Below are positions 16,544 to 24,040 of a DNA stretch of 26,473 bases, piece by piece (the first letter of the stretch is position 1; each line of letters begins with the position of its first letter). The DNA is from Paenisporosarcina sp049671445 (GTDB lineage: Bacteria > Bacillota > Bacilli > Bacillales_A > Planococcaceae). Where the stretch lies: assembly GCF_049671445.1 (NCBI RefSeq), contig NZ_JBATUX010000055.1, forward strand, positions 1 through 26,473, given 5' to 3'. Position numbers and translations under genes: made by a program. The notes beneath the pieces were generated by a model. That model worked only from the letters and a program-made list of their open reading frames with translations. It was not told the origin of the DNA and did no database searches.

Positions 16544-16810
16544 TCAGCTCGTTATCTTATGAAATGCCTTCAACTTTTGTAAATAGAAATTTTCGGCTTC
16601 TTCACGACTCCCAACCAAATAATCCTCCTGTGTAATGCGTCTTGCGGACAGTATGCCTCTCGCCTTTACTCCTGGCATGTGTTGGGCTGCTACCATAACA
16701 TCGAGCAGCAGGCTTTCGGTTGGCATTGTTAAATAGCGTGCAACACTGACTTCTTTTCGTTGTCCGACATGGCCATATTTCAAAATCACTTTCCAGTACG
16801 ACCATTCCAT
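16544..16810 (-). CDS. Small conserved hypothetical protein
   Basis: The 88-residue product begins MEWSYWKVILKYGHVGQRKE and ends with EEAENFYLQKLKAFHKITS. It is soluble and slightly basic, with a regular alpha/beta pattern. ATG at 16810 has AAGGGAG 7 nt upstream. I have a sense of similar small Bacillus proteins sharing YGHVGxxKEVSV and GVKxR segments but know no function. It has its own strong terminator 80 bp downstream. Confidence 0.7.
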   Translation of the reverse strand: MEWSYWKVILKYGHVGQRKEVSVARYLTMPTESLLLDVMVAAQHMPGVKARGILSARRITQEDYLVGSREEAENFYLQKLKAFHKITS

Positions 16811-16853
16811 CGCTCCACTCCCTTTCGATTAGGTAATGTAAACGTTTTTGCAA

Positions 16854-17149
16854 TGCCCTTTTTATTCGGGTTGGCTTTTTATCTTGTCGTTAAAGAATAT
16901 TCTAAGAAACCCCTCTAAAGAACCTCAATCAATCTCAAATCACATTATGTACATCAGTAGTATTTCCATTAATCGAATTCCTCAATCCTTGCTACTTGTC
17001 CAAGATTTCACCATTTAAAAGCAACGGGAAAAAATCGTATTCCGATTTGAGGTAACCATATTCGGTATATTGCAGCTGTAGTTTATTACGATAATCCCTT
17101 AACAAAAGTAATCAGAATACAACATTATTAAAATATATTTAATATATTG
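16854..17149. other. Intergenic stretch without a recognised gene
   Basis: AT-rich sequence; I see no ORF with a ribosome site on either strand. It probably contains the promoter of the small gene at 16810 and leads up to the sigma-B-like promoter of the stress gene. Confidence 0.5.
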
Positions 17150-17175
17150 GTTTGAACATTATCAATTTAGGTTAT
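17150..17175 (+). promoter_or_regulatory. Sigma-B-like promoter of the GlsB/YeaQ gene
   Basis: GTTTGA (17150-17155), a 14-base spacer and GGTTAT (17170-17175) resemble the general-stress consensus GTTTAA-N12-15-GGGTAT with one mismatch in each box. It lies about 50 bp before the ATG. Homologues such as Bacillus ydaS are known sigma-B genes, which supports the call. Confidence 0.6.
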
Positions 17176-17223
17176 CTATTAAGTAAGCAAGAAAAAAACA
17201 ATTATTGAACAGGAGATGGCATA

Positions 17224-17472
17224 ATGGAATTTATTTTATATCTTATTATCGGTGGTATTATTGGATGGTTGGCTGGACTTATTTTAGGTAAAGACGTACC
17301 AGGTGGAGTTATTGGTAACATTATTGCAGGTATTATTGGTGCTTGGATCGGCGGAATGTTATTCAGTTTCGGACCAGCAATTGCCGGCATTCAAATCATT
17401 CCAGCTTTAATTGGTGCAATTATTTTAATCCTTATCGTAAGCTTTATCATGAAAGCTTTGCGTAAAGCATAA
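17224..17472 (+). CDS. GlsB/YeaQ/YmgE-family stress-response membrane protein
   Basis: The 82-residue product has three glycine-rich membrane segments (about residues 3-22, 28-50, 57-77) with GGIIGWLAGLILGKDVPGG and NIIAGIIGAWIGGMLF. These are the family signature, once called transglycosylase-associated proteins. ATG is behind ACAGGAGATGGCATA. Family members are small integral membrane proteins induced by general stress; their molecular role is unresolved. It stands alone between a sigma-B-like promoter and a strong terminator. Confidence 0.93.
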   Translation: MEFILYLIIGGIIGWLAGLILGKDVPGGVIGNIIAGIIGAWIGGMLFSFGPAIAGIQIIPALIGAIILILIVSFIMKALRKA

Positions 17473-17484
17473 TTTTTAAAAAAT

Positions 17485-17514
17485 AGTCGTTCGAATTCGA
17501 ACGACTCTTTTTTT
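17485..17514 (+). terminator. Strong intrinsic terminator after the GlsB/YeaQ gene
   Basis: A perfect 22-base palindrome (17485-17506, AGTCGTTCG, AATT, CGAACGACT) followed by CTTTTTTT. Confidence 0.93.
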
Positions 17515-17613
17515 GTACGGATTTTTATACTACTAATTTAAGCTTAGTAATGAATAACGAAACCATTTCCTCCCATTTTCGTATAGATAGTATTAAGAAT
17601 AAAAACAGTAAAT

Positions 17614-17650
17614 AGCAGCCGAAATTGCATCTTCAGCTGCTTTCTATTTA
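17614..17650. terminator. Additional terminator-like hairpin
   Basis: AGCAGC-c-GAA (17614-17623) pairs with TTC-a-GCTGCT (17632-17641), followed by TTCTATTT. It lies 100 bp beyond the previous terminator with no gene between. It could be the end of a small RNA or a leader element of the next gene. Confidence 0.5.
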
Positions 17651-17708
17651 TATAGTTGGTGTCAATTCTTTCGTTCACCAGTAAGCATACAGTTAGGGGG
17701 AAGAATAT

Positions 17709-17996
17709 ATGGGTTTACAAACATGTGATAACTGCGGGAATCAGTTTAAGTGGAGTCAAATTTATAAGTCATTTATGATTTTCTACAAACCGATCAGATG
17801 CAGCGAATGTGATACGAAACATCACGTTTCATTCTCTTCTAGAATCATTGCATCTTTACTGACTTTTTTGCCACTAGGGATTTATGGAACCACAACAATT
17901 TATCAATCTATTTCTTATTCATTTTTAATCGCCCTACTACTAGTCAGTCTTGGTTTGATTATTTCCCCTTTCTTCATGAGATATCGCTCAGCTTAA
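17709..17996 (+). CDS. Two-CxxC zinc-ribbon membrane protein (TIGR04104-like), copy 1
   Basis: The 95-residue product has an N-terminal zinc ribbon with cysteines at 6, 9, 31 and 34 (two CxxC pairs separated by 21 residues) and two membrane segments at about 44-63 and 69-88. This matches the small cxxc_20_cxxc family of Firmicutes, function unknown. ATG follows TTAGGGGGAAGAATAT. A close paralogue lies at 22399-22695 with the same MGLQTCD start and the same ribosome-site sequence. Confidence 0.85.
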   Translation: MGLQTCDNCGNQFKWSQIYKSFMIFYKPIRCSECDTKHHVSFSSRIIASLLTFLPLGIYGTTTIYQSISYSFLIALLLVSLGLIISPFFMRYRSA

Positions 17997-18022
17997 GATT
18001 CGTTATTATCTTTCCGCATACA

Positions 18023-18054
18023 AAAAGGCTGAACCGCATCCGGTCCAGCCTTTT
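18023..18054. terminator. Bidirectional intrinsic terminator
   Basis: AAAAGGCTG-a-ACCG (18023-18036) pairs with CGGT-c-CAGCCTTTT (18041-18054). T-runs on both strands serve the convergent zinc-ribbon and MFS genes. Confidence 0.9.
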
Positions 18055-18058
18055 GCTA

Positions 18059-19531
18059 TTATGATTCGGTGACGGGTTGTTGTTTGTAAACTTGATCTTT
18101 CTCTTTTTCTGTTACTACCTTTGTTGGCTTTTTAATGAACAATGTTAGCAATAAAGCAACGGCTGCAATAAAAGTTGAGATGAAGAAGGTGTAATTGATT
18201 CCTTCTAACATTGAGGTCTTGAGAATACTCGCAGGGTCTGCTCCACTCAACGCCAAGTCTTTTGCTGCTGAAGTTGTTCGAGTGTTCATGATCGTGATTA
18301 AGAGTGCAGATCCGATGGCACCTGACACTTGTTGCAACGTGTTATTCATCGCGGTGCCATGCGGATAAGCTGTCATTGGCAATGTATTCAAGCCGTTCGT
18401 CATAACTGGCATCATGACCATTGAAATCCCAAACATGCGAATGGTGTAAATGCCCATGATTTGTAGATAGGTCGTTTCCATACTCAAATCACTGAAGAAA
18501 TACGTGGAAATCACGACAATTGACATCCCTGTGATCGCCAATACTTTGGCACCGTACTTATCGAACAGTTTCCCAGTGATTGGTGACATAACGCCCATTA
18601 ATAAAGCTCCTGGTAGCATGAGCAAGCCTGAATCTATCGGTGATATCCCTTTAATTGTTTGGACATAGATCGGCATTAAAATCATGGCAGAAAACATAGA
18701 CATTGAGACGACGATAGAAATCGCAGATGACAAAGCGAACATTGGATATTTGTAAATTCTAAATTCAAGTAATGGTTCTTTCAATTTTAATTGGCGGAAA
18801 ATGAATGTTACGAGTGACACAACACCAACTGTGATTGTCCCTACTACAAATGGGTCCCCCCAGCCGTTTTGTCCAGCGGCACTAAATCCGTATAAAATCC
18901 CTCCGAAACCAAGACTTGAAAGGACTAAAGATGCTTTATCCAAAGACAATTCTCTGTTTTGGAAGGTTAAATTCTTTAGTTTGAATATCCCTAGAGCAAG
19001 AGGGATTAATGCAAGTGGCAAGATGATGAAAAACAATACTCGCCATGAATAGTGTTCAACAATGTAGCCCGAAAGAGTTGGCCCAATTGCCGGGGCAACG
19101 ATCATAACAAGACCGAATATGCCCATTGCTGAGCCTCGACGCTCCACAGGGAATGCTACGAGGATCACGTTCATCAAGAGCGGCATCATAAGTGCTGATC
19201 CAGATGCTTGAATCATTCTAGCTGCAAGCAGCACAGCGAAAGTCGGAGCTAAGCCGGCAAGCAATGTACCGAGCGCAAACAGCGACATCGCCAAGATGAA
19301 AATCGAGCGGTTCGAATAGCGTTGGATAAAGTAAGCACTGGCTGGAATCAATATTCCGTTAACGAGCATGTATCCTGTTATTAACCATTGTGCCGTGGAA
19401 GGCTCAATCTTTAAATCTATCATGATGGAAGGCAATGCGATATTTAATAATGTCTGGGTAAATATCGCCACAAACGCCCCTGTAAATAAAATGGCGATAA
19501 TGCCATAAGGTGGTTTCTTCTGTTCTGTCAT
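18059..19531 (-). CDS. MFS transporter, DHA2 (EmrB/QacA, LmrB-like) drug exporter, 14 helices
   Basis: The 490-residue product has about 14 membrane segments. It shows the DHA2 features TLLNIALPSIMIDLKI in helix 1, QWLITGYMLVNGILIP in helix 2, and motif C, APAIGPTLSGYIVEHYSWRV at about residues 143-162. Such pumps expel lipophilic drugs by proton antiport. ATG has a GGAGGAAT site. A TetR gene lies upstream in the same direction, 205 bp away, a pairing like Bacillus lmrA-lmrB. The two may form an operon, or the exporter may have its own promoter in the unusual tandem-repeat gap. No soluble EmrA-like partner is visible. Confidence 0.92.
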   Translation of the reverse strand: MTEQKKPPYGIIAILFTGAFVAIFTQTLLNIALPSIMIDLKIEPSTAQWLITGYMLVNGILIPASAYFIQRYSNRSIFILAMSLFALGTLLAGLAPTFAVLLAARMIQASGSALMMPLLMNVILVAFPVERRGSAMGIFGLVMIVAPAIGPTLSGYIVEHYSWRVLFFIILPLALIPLALGIFKLKNLTFQNRELSLDKASLVLSSLGFGGILYGFSAAGQNGWGDPFVVGTITVGVVSLVTFIFRQLKLKEPLLEFRIYKYPMFALSSAISIVVSMSMFSAMILMPIYVQTIKGISPIDSGLLMLPGALLMGVMSPITGKLFDKYGAKVLAITGMSIVVISTYFFSDLSMETTYLQIMGIYTIRMFGISMVMMPVMTNGLNTLPMTAYPHGTAMNNTLQQVSGAIGSALLITIMNTRTTSAAKDLALSGADPASILKTSMLEGINYTFFISTFIAAVALLLTLFIKKPTKVVTEKEKDQVYKQQPVTES

Positions 19532-19584
19532 TCTTGTATTCCTCCAACTATTATTTCTGTCGTGTTCTATGCTTGGGGATTGTG

Positions 19585-19701
19585 TTTATTCCCCTTCATT
19601 TGGATTTATTCCGACTCGCGAGTGGTTTATTCCCCTTCACGAAGGTTTTATTCCCCTTCGTTGTTCGTTTATTCCTCTTCGATCGTTGTTTATTCACTTT
19701 C
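19585..19701. repeat. Tandem array of six 21-bp repeats in the tetR-exporter gap
   Basis: The core TTTATTCCCCTTC or a variant recurs at 19585, 19605, 19626, 19647, 19668 and 19689, a period of 20-21 bp. Copies 1, 3 and 4 are identical over 13 bases; 2, 5 and 6 have one to four changes. The 7-8 bases between cores vary. In two units they pair with the core (ACTC-GC-GAGT in unit 2, CCTTC-AC-GAAGG in unit 3). Because the period is 7 codons, plus-strand frames through it show seven-residue repeats, but these lack credible starts. Confidence 0.9.
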
Positions 19702-19736
19702 GCCCATTTTTTCCCATAATCTGTTGTGCAGACTTA

Positions 19737-20348
19737 CTATTTACTAAGTCCCTTTTTAAGCAAATTGACTTCGAGTTTATAATTTCTTAAAGAATCATCG
19801 ATGGACAAGTCTTTTGCGAATACTTGAATCAAGTTTTGGAATGTCACGGCTTTCATGATTTTGAACACATGAATCAGTTCCATTTCATCCGTGATGTTCA
19901 ATTTATCATGATCGACCAAAGCCACTACCTCTGCCAATCGAGTTTTTAATTGTTCTTGATTTACTTCAGGAGTCAATGTGTTTTCTGATTTATAATTCAT
20001 ATTTAAAAAGGCATTTCTGAAAAATTGGCGGGATTCTATACTTTGCAAGTTAATCAACATCATCTCGTAGGATTCAATAAATGTTTCCATTATATCGCCA
20101 TTTTGTTTTTTCAATATCGAAATGAATCTTCTTCTAAGTCGTTGTGAATATTCATCAAGTAAAAAGTAATAGAGGTCCTCTTTATCTTCAAAGTACTGAT
20201 AAAAGCTTCCTCTAGGAATTCCAGCCTCTTTCACAATATTTGCGATGGACGCTTCAAATAATGGAACCCTTGAAAATTCTTTTTTAGCTGCATGTATTAA
20301 TGTTTCTTTTTTATCTATGGGTAATTTAATGAAGGTTTGTTTTGGCAA
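19737..20348 (-). CDS. TetR-family transcriptional repressor
   Basis: The 203-residue product has the TetR DNA-binding domain at about residues 12-58: KKETLIHAAKKEFSRVPLFE, then SIANIVKEAGIPRGSFYQYF, the classic recognition helix region. The C-terminal ligand-binding part is diverse, as usual. The start is TTG at 20348 with AGGAGAG 7 nt upstream. Three palindromes of the form TGACACnGTGTCA lie in its promoter region, so it is almost certainly autoregulated and probably controls the downstream DHA2 exporter. The inducer is unknown. Confidence 0.92.
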   Translation of the reverse strand: MPKQTFIKLPIDKKETLIHAAKKEFSRVPLFEASIANIVKEAGIPRGSFYQYFEDKEDLYYFLLDEYSQRLRRRFISILKKQNGDIMETFIESYEMMLINLQSIESRQFFRNAFLNMNYKSENTLTPEVNQEQLKTRLAEVVALVDHDKLNITDEMELIHVFKIMKAVTFQNLIQVFAKDLSIDDSLRNYKLEVNLLKKGLSK

Positions 20349-20376
20349 TCTTGAACTCTCCTATCTATCTTTAAAG

Positions 20377-20389
20377 TGACACTGTGTCA
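20377..20389. promoter_or_regulatory. TetR operator 1
   Basis: Perfect 13-bp palindrome TGACACTGTGTCA between the transcription start and the tetR start codon. Confidence 0.8.
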
Positions 20390-20406
20390 TATTCGCACAA
20401 GAATTT

Positions 20407-20435
20407 ATTATATATGACACAGTGTCACAATGCAA
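20407..20435 (-). promoter_or_regulatory. Sigma-A promoter of the tetR gene
   Basis: On the minus strand TTGCAT (20430-20435), an exact 17-base spacer and a perfect TATAAT (20407-20412). The whole of operator 2 fits inside the spacer. Confidence 0.85.
20415..20427. promoter_or_regulatory. TetR operator 2, inside the promoter spacer
   Basis: Perfect 13-bp palindrome TGACACAGTGTCA lying between the -35 and -10 boxes. Bound repressor would exclude RNA polymerase. Confidence 0.85.
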
Positions 20436-20443
20436 TTAAAAAG

Positions 20444-20456
20444 TGACAGCGTGTCA
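20444..20456. promoter_or_regulatory. TetR operator 3
   Basis: TGACAGCGTGTCA, one base off the palindrome, upstream of the -35 box. Centre-to-centre distances between the three operators are 38 and 29 bp. Confidence 0.7.
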
Positions 20457-20475
20457 TACACGGTTTTTTCTCCAT

Positions 20476-20512
20476 AAAAAAAGAGAAAAGTCTCTAAGGA
20501 CTTCTCTCTTTT
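20476..20512 (-). terminator. Intrinsic terminator of the TraB-family gene
   Basis: On the minus strand AAAGAGAGAAGTC pairs with GACTTTTCTCTTT (one mismatch) around a 6-nt loop, followed by TTTTAT. Confidence 0.85.
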
Positions 20513-20525
20513 CATATACGCTATT

Positions 20526-21692
20526 TTATAAGTTATTAAAGAACACTCGAATGACATCTGCCCCGCCAATAAAGGTTCCGATAGAGCCGCCTAAGTTTGT
20601 TAGGAGAACCACTAGCAAGACGCGCGTGACTTTATTGTGCCAAAATCCTTTGATTGAAAAGACATCTTCTGATAATGTTTCGAAATCACCGATATTCGGT
20701 CTGCGCATATATGCTTGCACAATTCCTGATACCCAACCCGCTGCAATTAGCGGATGTAATGCGGTGAATGGTGCTGCAACAAAGGCAGATATAACGGCAA
20801 GAGGATGTCCAAATGCAACAGCCGCTCCAATAGCAGCCAAACTACCTGTCCATAAAATCCAACTCATTGCTTGATCGAAACCAGCAGAAGGATTGGCCAT
20901 AAAGGTATAGACCATGAGCGCGATGATGAGCAATGGAATTGCCCAACCAAGGATTTTAGGGACGATTGATTTAGGAGGTGTTTGTGATAAAGCCTCTAAA
21001 TCATGGTCTTTATGAATTTCTTTCGTAATGCCCGGCACATGTGCCGCACCTAGTACAGCCACAATTTTATTGCCAGGAGCCTCTTTAATTTTTTGCGCTA
21101 AGTATTGATCCCGCTCGTCAATTAAAGGTGTCTTTAATTTCGGAAATGATTCCGTAAATTCAGCAAGTACAGCATTAAGTGTATCTTGTGATTTCATTTT
21201 TTCAAGTTCGTCTTCCGAAATGGTCTCTTTACTGAAAATACTAAAGAAAATGGCACTAAGAAGTTGTGATTTTCCTGTCCACCCAAGATTATGCCAAATT
21301 CTTGAGAACGTGACTTGTATATTACGATCAGCCAGTACGAGCTCAGCACCTGTTTCTTTAGCTGATTCGATTCCTTGAATCATTTCCTGTCCCGGCTTAA
21401 TATCAAATTGTTTGGCTAAGCGATTTTGGAATGAAGATATGGCCAAATTCATCAATAACAATGTGGTTTTCTTTTCTTTAATGACTTTGAAAATATCAGT
21501 CTCTTTCCACTTGTTGCTATCCATAACGGACTGGTATCTTTGAGCATCCAACTCGATACAAACTGAATCAGGTCTCTCTCTTTCGATAACCTCTTTTACT
21601 TGTTCAGCACTTTGTCGTGATACATGCGCAGTGCCGATTAGTATTAGTTCTTTTCCATCTAAGTTAATCCGCGTAATGTTTGCTTCAGGCAT
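20526..21692 (-). CDS. TraB/GumN-family membrane protein
   Basis: The 388-residue product has an N-terminal TraB domain (about residues 1-225) with the family motifs ELILIGTAHVSRQSAEQV, CIELDAQRY and VAVLGAAHVPGI. The HVS and HVP histidines are the conserved putative active-site residues of this metalloprotease-like (Tiki/TraB/GumN) clan. A C-terminal part with four to five membrane segments (about 240-388) follows. The name comes from the enterococcal pheromone-shutdown protein; the activity in Bacillales is not established. ATG at 21692 has GAAGGAAG upstream. It is monocistronic, with its own terminator. Confidence 0.92.
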   Translation of the reverse strand: MPEANITRINLDGKELILIGTAHVSRQSAEQVKEVIERERPDSVCIELDAQRYQSVMDSNKWKETDIFKVIKEKKTTLLLMNLAISSFQNRLAKQFDIKPGQEMIQGIESAKETGAELVLADRNIQVTFSRIWHNLGWTGKSQLLSAIFFSIFSKETISEDELEKMKSQDTLNAVLAEFTESFPKLKTPLIDERDQYLAQKIKEAPGNKIVAVLGAAHVPGITKEIHKDHDLEALSQTPPKSIVPKILGWAIPLLIIALMVYTFMANPSAGFDQAMSWILWTGSLAAIGAAVAFGHPLAVISAFVAAPFTALHPLIAAGWVSGIVQAYMRRPNIGDFETLSEDVFSIKGFWHNKVTRVLLVVLLTNLGGSIGTFIGGADVIRVFFNNL

Positions 21693-21957
21693 AAGTTACT
21701 TCCTTCATAGAATGTATTTCTTCTACGCAATCTGTATTTAGCGATTACTAAAAGATTGTCTACTGTTAATAATGAATTATATTATAAGAAATTTCAAATA
21801 TGTTTTGTTTTTTATTAGTGGAACCTTACATAGTTTATCATTTATCCATTGTTGTGTATTCTGCATGGTTGATCAGTGAGACATAATCCATTAATAATAA
21901 TGAAGGTAAATCGCATTAGAGTTTGTTATAATTTGTAAAACTAGAGGGAGGTTAACT

Positions 21958-22284
21958 ATGCCCATCTACAATAAACTAGTCCGTGACGGAATACCTGCAA
22001 TCATTGAATTAGATAACAAAGCATATACAATGAATGTTTTGGAACCAGCCCAACTCGAAGTACAAATCAAAAGAAAACTGGATGAAGAATTAAAGGAGTA
22101 TCAACAAGCATTTTCCAATGAAGAGGCTGTTGAAGAGTTGGCAGATTTACTTGAACTTATTTACGCAGTGCTACCGCTCCACGATTCAAGTATAGAAGAG
22201 TTGGAGAAAGTGAGACTGTCAAAGCGTGAAAAACGTGGTGGGTTTGATAAAGGGTACTATTTAATAGAAGTTGAAGATGACTAA
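21958..22284 (+). CDS. MazG-like nucleotide pyrophosphohydrolase, phosphoribosyl-ATP pyrophosphohydrolase-like
   Basis: The 108-residue product starts MPIYNKLVRDGIPAIIE, the typical opening of small house-cleaning hydrolases of the MazG/all-alpha NTP pyrophosphatase superfamily. The metal-binding acidic residues are present as KLDEELKEYQQ (EExxE type) and EEAVEELADLLELIYA (ExxD type). Members hydrolyse non-canonical nucleoside triphosphates in the cytoplasm. The ATG has AGAGGGAGGTTAACT. The C-terminal KREKRGGFDKGYYL is also typical. A decayed partial copy lies 480 bp downstream, and a zinc-ribbon gene between them. Confidence 0.88.
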   Translation: MPIYNKLVRDGIPAIIELDNKAYTMNVLEPAQLEVQIKRKLDEELKEYQQAFSNEEAVEELADLLELIYAVLPLHDSSIEELEKVRLSKREKRGGFDKGYYLIEVEDD

Positions 22285-22398
22285 GAAAGTGGCTCTTTAT
22301 CCCTCGTATGGTCGGTGATTTAAAGACGTAAAGCATTTTCTGTACTGAATAGTAGCTAAAAGTAATAAATTACATAATTACTTAGGGGGGAAGAAAAC

Positions 22399-22695
22399 AT
22401 GGGTTTACAAACATGTGATACATGTGGCAAGCGATTTAACTGGAGTGAAATTTACAAGTCCCTTCTTATATCTTACAGACCGATTAGGTGTAACGAATGT
22501 GCTGCGGAGCATCGAATTACGTTTTCTTCTAGAATGATTGCAGCTCTACTCATTGTCTTGCCAATGAATCTATTTGTGTTTTTTATATCTCCTCCACTAC
22601 ACCTATCAATTCCTTCTACACTTTTATTCGGTATCCTATTCGCCATTCTTTTTTCTTTCGTAACCCCTTTCTTAATTAAATATCGAGTCGGTTAA
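22399..22695 (+). CDS. Two-CxxC zinc-ribbon membrane protein (TIGR04104-like), copy 2
   Basis: The 98-residue product is a clear paralogue of the 17709-17996 gene: identical MGLQTCD start, cysteines at 6, 9, 31 and 34, a shared IYKS and FSSR segment, and two C-terminal membrane helices. The similarity continues into the ribosome site (TTAGGGGGGAAGAA). The two copies are 4.4 kb apart in the same orientation. Copy 2 diverges mostly in the membrane part. Function is unknown. Confidence 0.85.
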   Translation: MGLQTCDTCGKRFNWSEIYKSLLISYRPIRCNECAAEHRITFSSRMIAALLIVLPMNLFVFFISPPLHLSIPSTLLFGILFAILFSFVTPFLIKYRVG

Positions 22696-22712
22696 TTTTT
22701 ATGCATACAAAA

Positions 22713-22750
22713 ATCCCCCAGAGCATGGCTCAACATCTTGCCCCGGGGAT
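22713..22750 (+). terminator. Weak hairpin after zinc-ribbon copy 2
   Basis: ATCCCC (22713-22718) pairs with GGGGAT (22745-22750), enclosing a small GAGC-ATG-GCTC hairpin. No T-run follows, so efficiency is doubtful. Confidence 0.4.
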
Positions 22751-22763
22751 ATCACATAATATA

Positions 22764-22871
22764 CCCGCCCAATATGAAGTGGAAATCAAAAGAAAACTGG
22801 ATGAAGAATTGAAGGAGTATCAACAGGCAGCTTCCAATGAAGAGTTGCACGATTCAAGTATAGAAGAGTAG
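22764..22871 (+). pseudogene. Decayed partial copy of the MazG-like gene
   Basis: The frame reads AQYEVEIKRKLDEELKEYQQ, then AASNEELHDSSIEE and TAG. It aligns with residues about 31-82 of the intact MazG-like protein at 21958, at very high nucleotide identity. The catalytic ExxD helix has been removed by a clean in-frame deletion of 54 bases running from NEE to LHDSS. The N-terminal about 30 residues and the C-terminus are absent, and there is no start codon or ribosome site. It is a truncated duplicate, not a gene. Confidence 0.9.
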
Positions 22872-22980
22872 CCAACAAGTATGTTTGTTGGCTCACGCAG
22901 AATGTGCGACAAGCGCAAATGTACGATAAACATTAGTATGGTTTATCAGGGTTTTCATTTTATTGAATGACCAAAAGCCT

Positions 22981-23814
22981 CTATTTATTGACCGTACCGC
23001 TCAAATAAATACTTAATGCTTGTTGTAACGTTCCAAACGTTTTCGTGTCTTTATCAAATGTGCTGCCTAAACTAATCATTTTTCTCACTACATCTACTCG
23101 TAACCCCGTTATTACGGTGCGACACCCCATCATAGAAGATCCATTGATTGTTTTCATTAAATGTTCAATCACTTCAGACTCCATATCCGCAATTCCAGAT
23201 AAATCCATTATCAAGGTTTGAATACTCAATCTCCCAACCTCAGTTAACACTTTTTCCTCGAGAATATTATTTCGGAAAGAATCTACCGAACCAATCAACG
23301 GTAAAATACAAATAGTTGAAGTGATTGGTATGATCGGCACTGATAAACTTTGAACCAACTCTCTTTGAGCTGTTAATAATGCATCCTTGTATGCAGAATA
23401 ATCGAGGAAAAATGTATTCAAAAACTGGTCAAAATGATTATTTATTTGCTGCTCTAAATGAAAGAACTCATCGCTAGATTGATTTGATACAGAATCACTA
23501 AAGTTTCTAATGAATTTCCAAATGGTTCTTCGAATGGCCTGTACCCATTCTAATTTAAACGATAAGGTCAATGAATGGGTAGCCCAAGCGATTCCTTCTT
23601 GTTTCGCGAAAGAGCGTAGTTCCTGTTCTCTCCCCTCCAACACATAGTAAACTAGTTTATGAGCATTATTAATGAGATCAATATCTCCTACCCGTAAAAT
23701 ATCAGTTATTTTTTCTTTTACAGTGACCGCTTGATCAAGTAATTGAGACTCGAAATTTTGTTTGTTTTCTTGGAAGAAATTTTTCAATTCACTATCTAGA
23801 ATTTTGGATACCAT
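22981..23814 (-). CDS. RsbR-family STAS-domain protein (stressosome-type)
   Basis: The 277-residue product has a helical N-terminal sensor half (residues about 1-150) and a C-terminal STAS domain (about 158-265) with VPIIPITSTICILPLIGSVD, QTLIMDLSGIADMESEVIEH and GCRTVITGLRVDVVRKMISL. The order and length match RsbR paralogues, which form stressosomes with RsbS and release RsbT to switch on sigma-B. Where RsbRA has its phosphorylated Thr in DTMVAHH, this protein seems to have Ser (MESEVIEH). The start is ATG at 23814 behind AGGGGGATAAGA; an ORF extension to 23847 lacks a site. It stands alone, without rsbS or rsbT. Confidence 0.85.
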   Translation of the reverse strand: MVSKILDSELKNFFQENKQNFESQLLDQAVTVKEKITDILRVGDIDLINNAHKLVYYVLEGREQELRSFAKQEGIAWATHSLTLSFKLEWVQAIRRTIWKFIRNFSDSVSNQSSDEFFHLEQQINNHFDQFLNTFFLDYSAYKDALLTAQRELVQSLSVPIIPITSTICILPLIGSVDSFRNNILEEKVLTEVGRLSIQTLIMDLSGIADMESEVIEHLMKTINGSSMMGCRTVITGLRVDVVRKMISLGSTFDKDTKTFGTLQQALSIYLSGTVNK

Positions 23815-24040
23815 TCTTATCCCCCTATTATAAATAATCATTTCCATAAAATCTTTCCATACTTAACTACACCATATTTTAATAATTCGGACAAAGGTAT
23901 AATTTTCTATTTTTAGTCGTTTGTCATGGGTATTTAGACCTCACTTCATTGATAAATGTAAAGTAGTAGCCACCCTGTCCCATCATGCAAGATAAATATC
24001 TCGTAATTTGTAATACATATACTTCTCACCGCTAAAAACA

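Noticed and set aside
19585..19701. CRISPR array
   Set aside because: Units are only about 13 bp with 7-8 bp variable parts, far too short for repeats and spacers, and no cas genes are present.
19562..19790. Overlapping plus-strand ORFs with seven-residue repeats
   Set aside because: The periodicity follows from the 21-bp DNA repeat in every frame. No ribosome site; not credible proteins.
20443..20874. 143-codon plus-strand ORF
   Set aside because: Antisense to the TraB-family gene, no ribosome site, and its start lies in the terminator and operator region.
22925..22947. GATAAAC/GTTTATC inverted repeat downstream of the RsbR-like gene
   Set aside because: Seven AT-rich pairs with a 9-nt loop and no U-tract; too weak to call a terminator.
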